Origin: a virus
DNA length: 24,719 nucleotides
Direction: 5' to 3' (one strand)
IMG/VR virus record: IMGVR_UViG_3300025012_000276
Location: 1-24,719 of that record
Below the pieces are notes generated by a model that saw only the letters and a program-made list of their open reading frames with translations, made no database searches and was not told where the DNA came from. Positions 15,755 through 22,902 of the stretch are shown one piece after another. Made by a program: the position numbers and the translations under genes. The first letter of the stretch is position 1, and each line of letters begins with the position of its first letter.

Positions 15755-16246
15755 ATGACTAAACTCACCGATCTCACAAAAGCACAACTGGCAGAGGAAA
15801 ACGAGCGCCTGCAGCAACTGCTCATCCAGAAGGAAAAGGAACTGAACGATGCGCAGGATGCTTTGAAAGCACAGCTTGGCGGGACGATGCAGGAGGGCTA
15901 CCTGGTGCTCACGCCAAACCCCGTCACAACTGTGACCTCCGGCGTGCGCATCTACGCCGGACGCGCCTTCCTTCCAATTGTGCGTCCGCCCAAAGGCGCG
16001 CGCCCTACCCTTGCTCCTATGACCAAGGAGGAATCAAATGAACAGTACATGGCGCGCAAGGACAAGTTCCACGCGGCGCTTCAGGAGTGGGAGGGCTACG
16101 ACGCCCAACAGCAGCTTCTACGCACCCTGGTCGCCGATTTCGGCTACGACGTGAGGGAGTTGAAAGCCTCCGACCTGGCGCAGCTGCGGGAAGACCCGCT
16201 GGCCGCCGAACAGGTTGGGCTGAGCCTTGCGGAAGTGCTGGGCTAA
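15755..16246 (+). CDS. Coiled-coil protein, unknown function
   Basis: 163 aa, family not recognised. An N-terminal coiled coil (about 5-40, rich in Leu/Glu/Gln/Lys) leads to a short beta-like stretch (about 48-75), then a second helical region with many Leu and Glu (about 88-160) that ends in an acidic LREDP...LAEVLG segment. There are no cysteines and no signal peptide. AGGAG sits 7 nt before the ATG, and the stop of the zinc-ribbon gene is 1 nt upstream, so the two are co-transcribed. The gene precedes the tail adaptor directly. A virion accessory or head-completion role is plausible from place alone. Confidence 0.6.
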   Translation: MTKLTDLTKAQLAEENERLQQLLIQKEKELNDAQDALKAQLGGTMQEGYLVLTPNPVTTVTSGVRIYAGRAFLPIVRPPKGARPTLAPMTKEESNEQYMARKDKFHAALQEWEGYDAQQQLLRTLVADFGYDVRELKASDLAQLREDPLAAEQVGLSLAEVLG

Positions 16247-16249
16247 CTT

Positions 16250-17116
16250 GTGGCGACGCTTTTCAACGTTGTTCACAACGTCCTCTTGGAACTTGGGGAA
16301 GCCATCGAGGGAAAAGCCACGGGCGGCTCGACTTCGACCATCGTGGACACCGGCGCGACCGGCAACAAGGAATTTGCCAGCAAGGAGGACGATTACTACA
16401 ACGGCGGCACGGCGGGCATCCTCTACGACGCTGGCGGCGCTGCCGCTGCGCCCGAGGGAGAATACTCCGAGGTATCCGACTTCGACCAGGACAGCAAGAC
16501 CATCACGGTAAGCCCATTACTCACCATTGCAGTGGCGGCCAACGACCGCTACTTCGTGGCAAGTGACCGCTTTGCTTTGCAGGAGATCATCGCCCAGGCA
16601 AATAAGGCGCGGCAGGAATACAAGATCGTCAAGACCGACACATCCTTGAGCACAAGCACCAACACGAAAAACTACACCATCCCTACTGGAGTTGTTGATA
16701 TTCGGCAGATTGTTTTGCAAGACACGAGCGGGGGAGGCAAGACGCCCTGGCCTTATTGGGAGGAGACGCCCACAGAAATCATTTTCCGGCAATACCCGCC
16801 AGCCAGCAGGACTATCGAACTCATTCACGTGGCGAACCAGGCTGCAATGTATAACGCCAGCGACACGCTTGACGACCAGATAGCCCTAGAACTTTTCTCC
16901 GTGGACGTGGCGCTCAGACTGCTGCGAAGCCGCAAGCAGCGCGGGCAGCAGAACATCTACGAGGACCTGATCGAGGACTTGCAAATCCGCTATGATAGAC
17001 TGCGGTTGGAATTCGAGAAGTACGTGCTCGAACAGCCTCAGCGTGATCCCAGCCGCATGATGCTGCCCGAACGAGGCGGGCAACTGCCTCCCGACCCGCA
17101 CAACATTCGCTGGTGA
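16250..17116 (+). CDS. Candidate head-tail adaptor (T7 gp11-like role)
   Basis: 288 aa starting with GTG 4 nt after the previous stop; the ribosome site is weak. An N-terminal helix (VVHNVLLELGEA) is followed by a beta module of about 85 residues (TSTIVDTG...DYYNGGTAGIL...TITVSP), a type of insert I recognise from phage tail-region proteins. Then comes the common adaptor build: helix ALQEIIAQANKARQEY, strand YTIPTGVVDIRQIVL, a FRQYPP...TIELIHV strand pair, then DDQIALELFSVDVALRLLRS and a charged C-terminal helix. This helix-beta-helix plan fits adaptor proteins that join portal to tail tube. It lies directly before a nozzle-like protein, the T7 gp11-gp12 order. The homology is inferred by plan, not by alignment. 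Confidence 0.65.
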   Translation: MATLFNVVHNVLLELGEAIEGKATGGSTSTIVDTGATGNKEFASKEDDYYNGGTAGILYDAGGAAAAPEGEYSEVSDFDQDSKTITVSPLLTIAVAANDRYFVASDRFALQEIIAQANKARQEYKIVKTDTSLSTSTNTKNYTIPTGVVDIRQIVLQDTSGGGKTPWPYWEETPTEIIFRQYPPASRTIELIHVANQAAMYNASDTLDDQIALELFSVDVALRLLRSRKQRGQQNIYEDLIEDLQIRYDRLRLEFEKYVLEQPQRDPSRMMLPERGGQLPPDPHNIRW

Positions 17117-17117
17117 C

Positions 17118-19778
17118 ATGCCTCTTTCCCTCAACGCCCAAGGACACATCAGGCTTTCAGACGGCGACAGCTCGCTGTGGTTCAACTACATAAACTCGAG
17201 GGCGCGGATCGACCCGCTTGCCATTTCCATTTCCCCCATCCCTGAAACGGCAGTACAAATCACCTCAGGCCAGAGCCGCTACGACGACCGCGAACCTCCC
17301 TTCGGCGCGACGGCCAGGGATGAATTCGCCGGTGGACGGGCGCTCAAATACGCCGAGGATGACCGCACCCGCTTCGCGGACAGCTTCCGCCTGAACACCT
17401 GGCAGGGGGGCAAACTCTTCCCCGCGCCGCAGGAGCACTACTGCACGGGCTACCGGAACGGCAATCAGCTTATGCCGGGCAACGTGAACTGGAAGCCCAT
17501 TCACGACACCAGCCCGCACACGCGCTTCTTCGCCATGCCTTTCACGCCCTCGGCCAACTACACCGCCGAGCAAATCTGGCTGTGGCTCAGGTTCAGAGGA
17601 GACCCCAGCGACCTGACCGTGGCTCTGAGGGCGGACAGCGCCGGAAGCCCAACGGGGGCGGACATCGACGCCGAGACGCTGGCGGCCAGCAGCTACGAAG
17701 AACTGGTGAGCGTGCTGCACATTTTCACCACGCTTTCCGAGGCGCTCGTAAGTGGTACAAAATACTGGATCGTCATCACCGCAGACGCCAACGACAGCCC
17801 CGAGAACTGCTGGGAAGTAGGGGTGGACACCACGGGTACGACGGCCAAGACCTCGCCGGACGGCAGCGCTTGGAGCACATCGGCCTACGACATCTACTAC
17901 CGCGTGCTGGACGCGGACGACGACTTCGTAGCGCAGTTCTTCAAGACCATTGGAGGCTTCTACTTCGCCACGAAGCCGGACGATGACGGCGCGGGCAAGC
18001 TGTATCGCAACGGCTATCAGGGCGTGGCCGACGCCAACACCGGCGCGCTGACCAAGCTCAAGGACAGCACGCAAACGGGCTGGGCGGCGGACGCCATCCT
18101 GGGCGCGATAGCCGAGCTTTACTTTGGGCCCGGCTCGACCGAAGACCCGCCGTGGCGCGAGATCACCGCCAGCGCGTCGGGGGAGGCTACCGTTGATCCG
18201 GCTTGGAAGATCGAGCATACGACGGGCACGATCTACAACATCCTGGGGACGGACGTTTTCGTGGAGGTGAGTACTACGGGTTTGGCCAAGCCTGTGACCT
18301 CGGTACTGCCGGTGATGAACTTCGTCTACATGGCACAGGGGGACGAGACCGTCATCAGGAAGGCGCGGTTTTATAACAACGCCGGGACTTACACCGAGGC
18401 TTTCGATGCCGAAACCGCCAAGGCGCTCTTCTTAGCCAACCAACTCGATACCTATGGGAACTTGGAGAAAGTTGTACGCATACGCAATCTGAATGACAGC
18501 GGAGTCCAGAATCCGGCAGTCAGTTACGCTGATGTGACCGACACTTTTGCCACCGACCTCAGCTTCGGAACAGACATCAAGATCGGGCACAGCGATCCCC
18601 GCATCACCGGCTTCCAGTTCTGGGGGGTCCCGGAGCAGCTCATCGTTTTCAAAGAGAACCGGCCATATACCATCGTAGACGAGAAGGCCAAGCCGATGGC
18701 GATCCCGGAACTGGACGTGGTAGCCAGCCCGAAGAACGGGCGGGCAAGCGCGGCCTGGAAGACCTATCTCTGGTTCTCGCTCTTGAACGACCTGGCGCGC
18801 TACTACAGCGACAACCTGGATCAGCGCGGGCCGATGGGAGGAGAGGGCCTGCCCAGCGACCGACAGGGGCCAATCGTGAAACTGCTGGGCTACCCCGAAC
18901 TGCTGATTGCGGCAGTGGACGGGGGAGTGGACAACTACTCCTCGATACTCATCTACAATCAGGGGGGCTGGCACGAACTCTACCGCGCCCCGCAGCCGGG
19001 TCTGCGCATAAGGAATTTGTACTACCAAGCCATTCCGGGTCCTACACCGGACAGACTGTGGATTTCGCAGGGCAGCGATGTGCTCTATCTGCACATGCCC
19101 TCCGAGACCCTGAACATGCTGGAGGACGCCGAGCTTCGCTTCACCCACGAAAGCCACCTCATCACCGGAAAGTTCTCGACCAACCTATTCGACGTTCCTA
19201 AGTTGTGGAACGAGATGAAACTGTACTCCGAGAGCCTGAGCAGCGGAGCACAGGAGGTCTTCCTGGACTACCGCCTGGATGAGGACACGGATTGGGAGAA
19301 CATCGAGCAGCCCTTCGACGAAGGCCCGATACAAGACAAATTCATCGGCGAGGCGGGCAGGACGATTTCGAGACAGATCCAATTTCGGCTGCGCCTGCTG
19401 ACCAACGACGCCAGCGTTGCGCCGGTGGTGCGCGCCTACGTGATGGAGAGCATTGGCAAGAGTCCGGTGAAACACCTGTTGTCCTTCACCGGCCAACTCG
19501 TGACCGACCGCATGGACTTGCAGGGAGACTTCGACATCCAATCCATCGCCGAGGAGCTTGCTACTCTGAAGAGGTGGGAGAGCAACAAGGGACGCTGGGT
19601 GGTGGGGAGCAAGGCGCAAAACCCGCTGGTGGACGAGAAGCTGTACATCATAGACGGCGTGGCCTACCAGCCCATGCTGCTCGAACCCAAGAGCGGGGAC
19701 ACGGATGTGAGCCAGAGACCGGAGAGGGAGGGCTACTACGTGCAATTAACCCTGATCGAGGTGGGCGATGCCCCCTAG
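17118..19778 (+). CDS. Candidate tail nozzle/tubular protein with jelly-roll insert
   Basis: 886 aa, predominantly beta. It begins 1 nt after the adaptor stop. Residues about 137-266 form a compact insert (PFTPSANYTAEQIWLWLRF, then a SGSPTG turn and GTKYWIVI), resembling the carbohydrate-binding-like jelly-roll modules found in phage tail proteins. The central part has repeated blades, with FWGVPEQLIVFKENRPYTI (about 497-515), AAWKTYLWFSLLNDL and LLIAAVDG, as in a propeller. The C-terminal third contains further strands and ends at residue 886. Length and place match T7 gp12-type nozzles (about 800 aa), which have propeller folds. The jelly-roll could bind host surface sugar. A different large tail-hub or appendage protein cannot be excluded. 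The next gene overlaps it by 11 nt. Confidence 0.7.
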   Translation: MPLSLNAQGHIRLSDGDSSLWFNYINSRARIDPLAISISPIPETAVQITSGQSRYDDREPPFGATARDEFAGGRALKYAEDDRTRFADSFRLNTWQGGKLFPAPQEHYCTGYRNGNQLMPGNVNWKPIHDTSPHTRFFAMPFTPSANYTAEQIWLWLRFRGDPSDLTVALRADSAGSPTGADIDAETLAASSYEELVSVLHIFTTLSEALVSGTKYWIVITADANDSPENCWEVGVDTTGTTAKTSPDGSAWSTSAYDIYYRVLDADDDFVAQFFKTIGGFYFATKPDDDGAGKLYRNGYQGVADANTGALTKLKDSTQTGWAADAILGAIAELYFGPGSTEDPPWREITASASGEATVDPAWKIEHTTGTIYNILGTDVFVEVSTTGLAKPVTSVLPVMNFVYMAQGDETVIRKARFYNNAGTYTEAFDAETAKALFLANQLDTYGNLEKVVRIRNLNDSGVQNPAVSYADVTDTFATDLSFGTDIKIGHSDPRITGFQFWGVPEQLIVFKENRPYTIVDEKAKPMAIPELDVVASPKNGRASAAWKTYLWFSLLNDLARYYSDNLDQRGPMGGEGLPSDRQGPIVKLLGYPELLIAAVDGGVDNYSSILIYNQGGWHELYRAPQPGLRIRNLYYQAIPGPTPDRLWISQGSDVLYLHMPSETLNMLEDAELRFTHESHLITGKFSTNLFDVPKLWNEMKLYSESLSSGAQEVFLDYRLDEDTDWENIEQPFDEGPIQDKFIGEAGRTISRQIQFRLRLLTNDASVAPVVRAYVMESIGKSPVKHLLSFTGQLVTDRMDLQGDFDIQSIAEELATLKRWESNKGRWVVGSKAQNPLVDEKLYIIDGVAYQPMLLEPKSGDTDVSQRPEREGYYVQLTLIEVGDAP

Positions 19779-20235
19779 CATTGGCAGCTATCCCATGCGC
19801 TTGAAACGAACGGCGATGCCGAGGGTGGAGAGCGGCGAGAAAGAGCCTCTGGGCTTCATCAACGGCATCCAGGCCGACAGCCGCGAGGAATGGTTTTGGG
19901 CTAACTCGGCCTGGTCTCTGGGCTGGGCGGGGCGCTTCCATTACCAGCTCCCACTCGGCGGCGGAAGCCAGCGCAGGGGCGGGCAGATATTGGACTTTCT
20001 TTTTATGGCTCGGCCTGTGGCGCTCTGGACGCACATCGACGGGGTATACTGGCATGACCCGAACCGGGACGCCTTCGAGCGAAGGCAGACCGCCTACCTG
20101 CTGCTGAGAGAATACGGCATCGTGGCGGAACCCGCCGAGGTTCCGCAAAGAAGCCCTGGCAGCGTGACCACCGACCTGCTGTCCACGCAGGAGGCCTCCG
20201 ACAGGCTGTTCCTGCAAGTGATTGGAAGATACTAG
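19768..20235 (+). CDS. PD-(D/E)XK/Vsr-like fold protein, catalytic set incomplete
   Basis: 155 aa. It starts inside the end of the nozzle gene (11-nt overlap) with GAGGTGGGCG before the ATG. The core GRFHYQLPLGGG (about 55-66), GGQILDFLF (71-79), WTHIDGVYWH (87-96) and a later LLLREYGIVA helix resembles the Vsr/PD-(D/E)XK-like layout G..fhyQ.pl.GG...GG..iDF...P....i.G.yWH...D.....L...G. D76 and E40 may stand for active-site acids, but the usual (D/E)xK strand is replaced by a sequence around HID91, lacking the Lys. It may have another use, perhaps a structural or binding role in the tail. The call is by pattern memory only. Confidence 0.5.
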   Translation: MPPSIGSYPMRLKRTAMPRVESGEKEPLGFINGIQADSREEWFWANSAWSLGWAGRFHYQLPLGGGSQRRGGQILDFLFMARPVALWTHIDGVYWHDPNRDAFERRQTAYLLLREYGIVAEPAEVPQRSPGSVTTDLLSTQEASDRLFLQVIGRY

Positions 20236-20244
20236 GAGAACGAT

Positions 20245-20685
20245 ATGGTCGCAACGATTACCCACTACAACAGCTTCATCACCCGCCAACTGAACGGAAA
20301 TGCGATCGACCTGGACACCGACACCATCAAGGTCGCCCTGGTTACGTCTACTTACGTACCAAACCAGGACACTCACGACTTCTTCGACGACATCACCAAC
20401 GAACTGGCGGCTACGGGCAACTACACCGCGGGCGGCGCGGCGATTGGCTCGAAGACCGTGACCCAGGACGATGTGAACAACGGCGCGACCTTCGATGGCG
20501 CGGACGTGACCTGGACGGCGCTGACGCCCTCGGCGGCGTTTCGATACGGCATCATCTACAAGGACACCGGCGCAGCCGCGACCTCTCCGCTTATCGCCTA
20601 CATCGACTTTGGCGCAAACCAGAACCCGGGCGGGAACAATTTCACAATTCAATGGCACGCAGATGGGATTGCCTACATCCGTTAG
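20245..20685 (+). CDS. Small beta-rich tail or appendage protein
   Basis: 146 aa, beta-rich, no cysteine. AGGAG stands 7 nt before the ATG. Its layout, with IKVALVTSTYVPNQDTHDF, then GNYTAGG, VTWTAL and FRYGIIYKDT, is one I know from small proteins placed beside fibre genes in many phages; I know of no proven function. It is on the same message as the nozzle and fibre-like genes. A tail-tip adaptor or fibre-base protein is the likeliest role from position and size. Confidence 0.65.
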   Translation: MVATITHYNSFITRQLNGNAIDLDTDTIKVALVTSTYVPNQDTHDFFDDITNELAATGNYTAGGAAIGSKTVTQDDVNNGATFDGADVTWTALTPSAAFRYGIIYKDTGAAATSPLIAYIDFGANQNPGGNNFTIQWHADGIAYIR

Positions 20686-20693
20686 GTTGTTGA

Positions 20694-21644
20694 ATGGCTG
20701 ACGTAGTAAAAGGAACGGTCGTCAACAAAAAGGGGTCTGGCGCTTCCAGCGATTCGGTGAGCGTGACCTGCAACGGCACGAACCGCCTTCTGCTGGTGTT
20801 TTTCGCGCTCGTGGACGCTGCGAACCCTGCCGATATGAATATCACCGCCATCACCTACGCAGGAGCAGCCCTAACGCGCTACCAAGGCCGCCAGTTTGCG
20901 GGAAATGACGGCGAAACCGAAGTCTGGTATCTGGTAAACCCGGCCTCGGGCGCAAACACGCTTAGCTGGACCTTCCAGGGAGCGACCGACGACCACATCT
21001 GCGTCGCCATACCTCTGCAAAACGTGAACCAGACCTCGCCGATGAACACGGGCAACGGCTCGGCGGGGACGGGAACATCGAGGTCGGTCAGCGTCACCAC
21101 CACAGTAGACAGATGCCAGCTTTACAGCTTACTGGCTCTCTCTGCAGCAGCGACCAACGTTGCAGTGGGCAGCGGCCAGACCGCCATTTCATCGCAAACA
21201 CAAGGGAACGTAGAGGAAATGGCCGGGGAGAAGGACGCGGTGGTGACGCCAGCGGGGGCGGCCTCGATGAACTTCACCTGGACGGGGAGCGTGGTAAACT
21301 CGGAAGAGGTGGTCGCTATTGACTCTGAGGGCACAACGGCCAGCCCTCCCGCCCTTGCGCTGAACGCCAACGAGAACGCGCCCACCGTCCTGCACGAAGC
21401 CGGAGCGTCTGCAAAGAGCCTGGCGCTCACCTTCCCCGCGCCCACGTTGGTCGAGATCTTGGTAGCACTCCCGCCCGCGCTGGCGAAGACACTCACCTTC
21501 CCCGCGCCCAGCTTCTACTCACGACCCATTGATATAATGACAGCGCGTATGCCGCCTAGGAACATGCGCGCCCGCTCGCCGGAGACCGACATGACCGCCA
21601 AGACGCCGCCGCGCAGGATGCGGGCAAGGAGCCCTGATGGCTGA
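20694..21644 (+). CDS. Jelly-roll tail-fibre-like protein with basic repeat tail
   Basis: 316 aa. Residues about 5-212 are Ser/Thr/Val-rich and strand-dense (SVSVTCNGTNRLLLVFFAL, ITAITYAGAALTRY, TEVWYLVNP, NTLSWTF), the layout of a phage-associated jelly-roll adhesin domain. A Pro/Ala-rich linker follows (about 215-275) with a 22-residue-spaced repeat of LTFPAP. The last 35 residues are two copies of an 18-residue unit (MTA(R/K)xPPRxMRARSP), strongly basic. Such a cationic end on a fibre-like protein is unusual. It might bind a partner fibre, DNA or an acidic surface. The ribosome site is weak and the next gene overlaps by 8 nt. Confidence 0.65.
   Translation: MADVVKGTVVNKKGSGASSDSVSVTCNGTNRLLLVFFALVDAANPADMNITAITYAGAALTRYQGRQFAGNDGETEVWYLVNPASGANTLSWTFQGATDDHICVAIPLQNVNQTSPMNTGNGSAGTGTSRSVSVTTTVDRCQLYSLLALSAAATNVAVGSGQTAISSQTQGNVEEMAGEKDAVVTPAGAASMNFTWTGSVVNSEEVVAIDSEGTTASPPALALNANENAPTVLHEAGASAKSLALTFPAPTLVEILVALPPALAKTLTFPAPSFYSRPIDIMTARMPPRNMRARSPETDMTAKTPPRRMRARSPDG
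21426..21510 (+). repeat. Exact 19-nt direct repeat, 66 nt apart
   Basis: CTCACCTTCCCCGCGCCCA occurs at 21426-21444 and again at 21492-21510. The 66-nt spacing keeps the reading frame and gives two LTFPAP units in the fibre-like protein. Exact identity, with no silent changes, suggests a recent duplication. Confidence 0.85.
21530..21538 (+). promoter_or_regulatory. Possible extended -10 promoter inside the fibre gene
   Basis: TGATATAAT is an exact TGn-TATAAT extended -10, about 100 nt before the next gene. No -35 box is evident at a 16-18 nt spacing. It stands in coding DNA, so chance is a real alternative. It could give extra expression of the last tail genes. Confidence 0.3.
21537..21641 (+). 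repeat. Tandem 54-nt repeat encoding a basic 18-residue unit
   Basis: Unit 1 is 21537-21590 and unit 2 is 21591-21641, ending at the stop codon. The protein copies agree at M-T-A, P-P-R and M-R-A-R-S-P, while the DNA differs at many third positions, so selection seems to have kept the peptide. Confidence 0.8.
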
Positions 21645-21963
21645 ACTGGAATACATTTGGCTTGACCCGAGACGGATAAAGATCAGGGAGGGCGCGCAGG
21701 ACGTGGGGCGCACCGTCACCTTCGACGACACCGTGTCCAGCGTGACCGTGACCGCCTACCTGGGGACGAAGGACGTGACCGCCACCGTGTATTCGACCGG
21801 AACACAGAGCATAAGCGGGAAGGTGTTGACGCTGAAAACATTCTCCGCGTTCGCCCCTGGGAAGATTTACGTGGTGAAGATCCTGGGGACTGTGGCGGGG
21901 CTGGTGTGGGTGTGGGCGTTCGAGTACGAAACACAGCAATCGTACCAGAAGTGGAGCGGCTGA
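21637..21963 (+). CDS. Small Ig-like beta protein, tail region
   Basis: 108 aa. The ATG lies in the last codons of the fibre gene (8-nt overlap) and its TGA overlaps the next ATG by 1 nt, so three tail-tip genes are translationally coupled. The sequence GRTVTFDDTVSSVTVTAYL, then KDVTATV, SISGKVLTL and APGKIYVVKIL...WVWAFEYE reads as a bacterial Ig-like or fibronectin-like beta sandwich of about 85 residues. Such domains decorate phage tails and bind weakly to cell-surface sugars. No enzyme motif is present. Confidence 0.65.
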   Translation: MAELEYIWLDPRRIKIREGAQDVGRTVTFDDTVSSVTVTAYLGTKDVTATVYSTGTQSISGKVLTLKTFSAFAPGKIYVVKILGTVAGLVWVWAFEYETQQSYQKWSG

Positions 21964-22577
21964 TGCTGGGCGATTTGCTGTTGAAGGTGATCGAGGGGAC
22001 GGCGACGAAGCAGGAGGTGGAGCGGCTGGCCGAGCAGTTGAACGGCTGGGAGAGGACGCTGGGGAGGATTGGGGGGAAAGAGGCGAAGTTCGATAGTATT
22101 TTTGCGGAGGCGGGAGAGTTTCGGCGGCTGCCACATGAGGCGGCCATATTGAGTAGCTTGTCTGCTCCCCATGCGACGCTCACGAATAACACGGACACGA
22201 CGATTCAAGACATGTCGGGGACGGTGCAACGGCTTGGGTTGAGAGTAGACGAAACGAACTTCTCATACATTGAATTCGAGTCCGTGCCCAACGAAAGTCT
22301 GTACCTATGGAATTTCACTGTGGACTTTGCCGTGAGTTCAGTAGGGGATAGAGAGTTGAGATGGCAACTTTACAATAGAGATACCAGCACTTGGGAGGCC
22401 TCCTACTACACTGAGCGCCTGCGCGCAGAGAACAGTGGCAAAACTACTCTAAACTCCGCTCTCATCTATCATGTTGTGGATGATAAATATAGACGAGTGC
22501 GAGTACAGTTGAAGCAGACAAGCGGAGGAGACTTAGCTATTGACATCCCCCAATTTAGGGTTCTCAGGCTACGTTAA
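21963..22577 (+). CDS. Tail-tip/receptor-binding-like protein with helical base
   Basis: 204 aa from the ATG at 21963, which overlaps the previous TGA by 1 nt and follows GGAGCGG. The frame also opens at an upstream 21906 ATG, but that would run through the Ig-like gene and lacks a site. Residues 1-58 are helical and charged (VEGTATKQEVERLAEQL-type), possibly a trimer stalk. Residues about 72-204 are beta-rich (TIQDMSGTVQRLGLRV, YLWNFTVDFAV, YRRVRVQLKQ). DNA composition changes inside the gene from about 60% GC near the start to 38-45% in 22321-22500 (hand counts), a sign of exchange of the distal domain. Last + strand gene before the antisense gene; its stop shares TTAA with that gene's stop. 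Confidence 0.65.
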   Translation: MLGDLLLKVIEGTATKQEVERLAEQLNGWERTLGRIGGKEAKFDSIFAEAGEFRRLPHEAAILSSLSAPHATLTNNTDTTIQDMSGTVQRLGLRVDETNFSYIEFESVPNESLYLWNFTVDFAVSSVGDRELRWQLYNRDTSTWEASYYTERLRAENSGKTTLNSALIYHVVDDKYRRVRVQLKQTSGGDLAIDIPQFRVLRLR

Positions 22578-22816
22578 TACCCGCCAATCCACCAATCGGT
22601 AGGTTCATTTATGGCGCACGATTTCCAGGGCAAGCATCCGGCGAAGAACAGGAACATGAAACTGCCATCCTCTTCCGCGTATGCAACCTCCCAAGAAGGG
22701 AAGGTGGTCACTACGCAATCTACAGGACAGGTTTCGCTTTGCCGCGGGATGGGGGAAACCCGCAGCGAAACAGCCAAGATGAACATCGCAAGGATTATTC
22801 TGGTATATTTACTCAT
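22574..22816 (-). CDS. Antisense small membrane or secreted four-Cys protein
   Basis: 80 aa on the minus strand, not recognised as a family. The start has a full AAAGGAG (22826-22832), 9 nt from the ATG, and an extended -10 promoter upstream. The N-terminus is MSKYTR followed by a hydrophobic run IILAMFILAVSL (7-18), typical of a signal peptide or membrane anchor, with no clear AxA site and no lipobox. Then come C30/C34 and C61/C67, which could form two disulfides outside the cell. Around the second pair lies a short hydrophobic patch (SFMFLFFAGC), so a second membrane segment is possible. Many Trp/Glu and a TDWWIGGY end. It stands alone on the opposite strand between tail and lysis genes, a usual place for a moron, superinfection-exclusion, antiholin or spanin-like gene. 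Function unknown. Confidence 0.7.
   Translation of the reverse strand: MSKYTRIILAMFILAVSLRVSPIPRQSETCPVDCVVTTFPSWEVAYAEEDGSFMFLFFAGCLPWKSCAINEPTDWWIGGY
22731..22771. repeat. Bulged inverted repeat inside the antisense gene
   Basis: GTTTCGCT (22731-22738) pairs with AGCGAAAC (22764-22771), and GCGGG (22744-22748) with CCCGC (22759-22763); TTGCC (22739-22743) is bulged and the loop is 10 nt. It may fold in either transcript. No T tract follows on either strand, so terminator function is unlikely. Confidence 0.5.
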
Positions 22817-22825
22817 GCTCGACAT

Positions 22826-22832
22826 CTCCTTT
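22826..22832 (-). promoter_or_regulatory. Strong ribosome-binding site of the antisense gene
   Basis: AAAGGAG on the minus strand, 9 nt before the ATG of the small Cys protein. It is the main reason for choosing the MSKYT start over an in-frame ATG at 22825, which would abut the site with no spacer. Confidence 0.8.
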
Positions 22833-22874
22833 GTTGAGCCGTGTGGCGGGCGTCCAAAGCGCTGCGCCACTTCT

Positions 22875-22902
22875 ATTATAGCACAGGAGCGCAAACACAC
22901 AA
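22875..22902 (-). promoter_or_regulatory. Extended -10 promoter of the antisense gene
   Basis: On the minus strand, TATAAT (22875-22880) is an exact -10 preceded by TGC (extended -10). A weak TTGTGT (22897-22902) lies 16 nt upstream as -35. The transcript would begin near 22868, leaving a leader of about 50 nt. TGTGCTATAATA here matches TGTGCTATGCTA at 12129-12140 in 10 of 12 bases. The box region also holds the endolysin ribosome site on the other strand. Confidence 0.65.
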
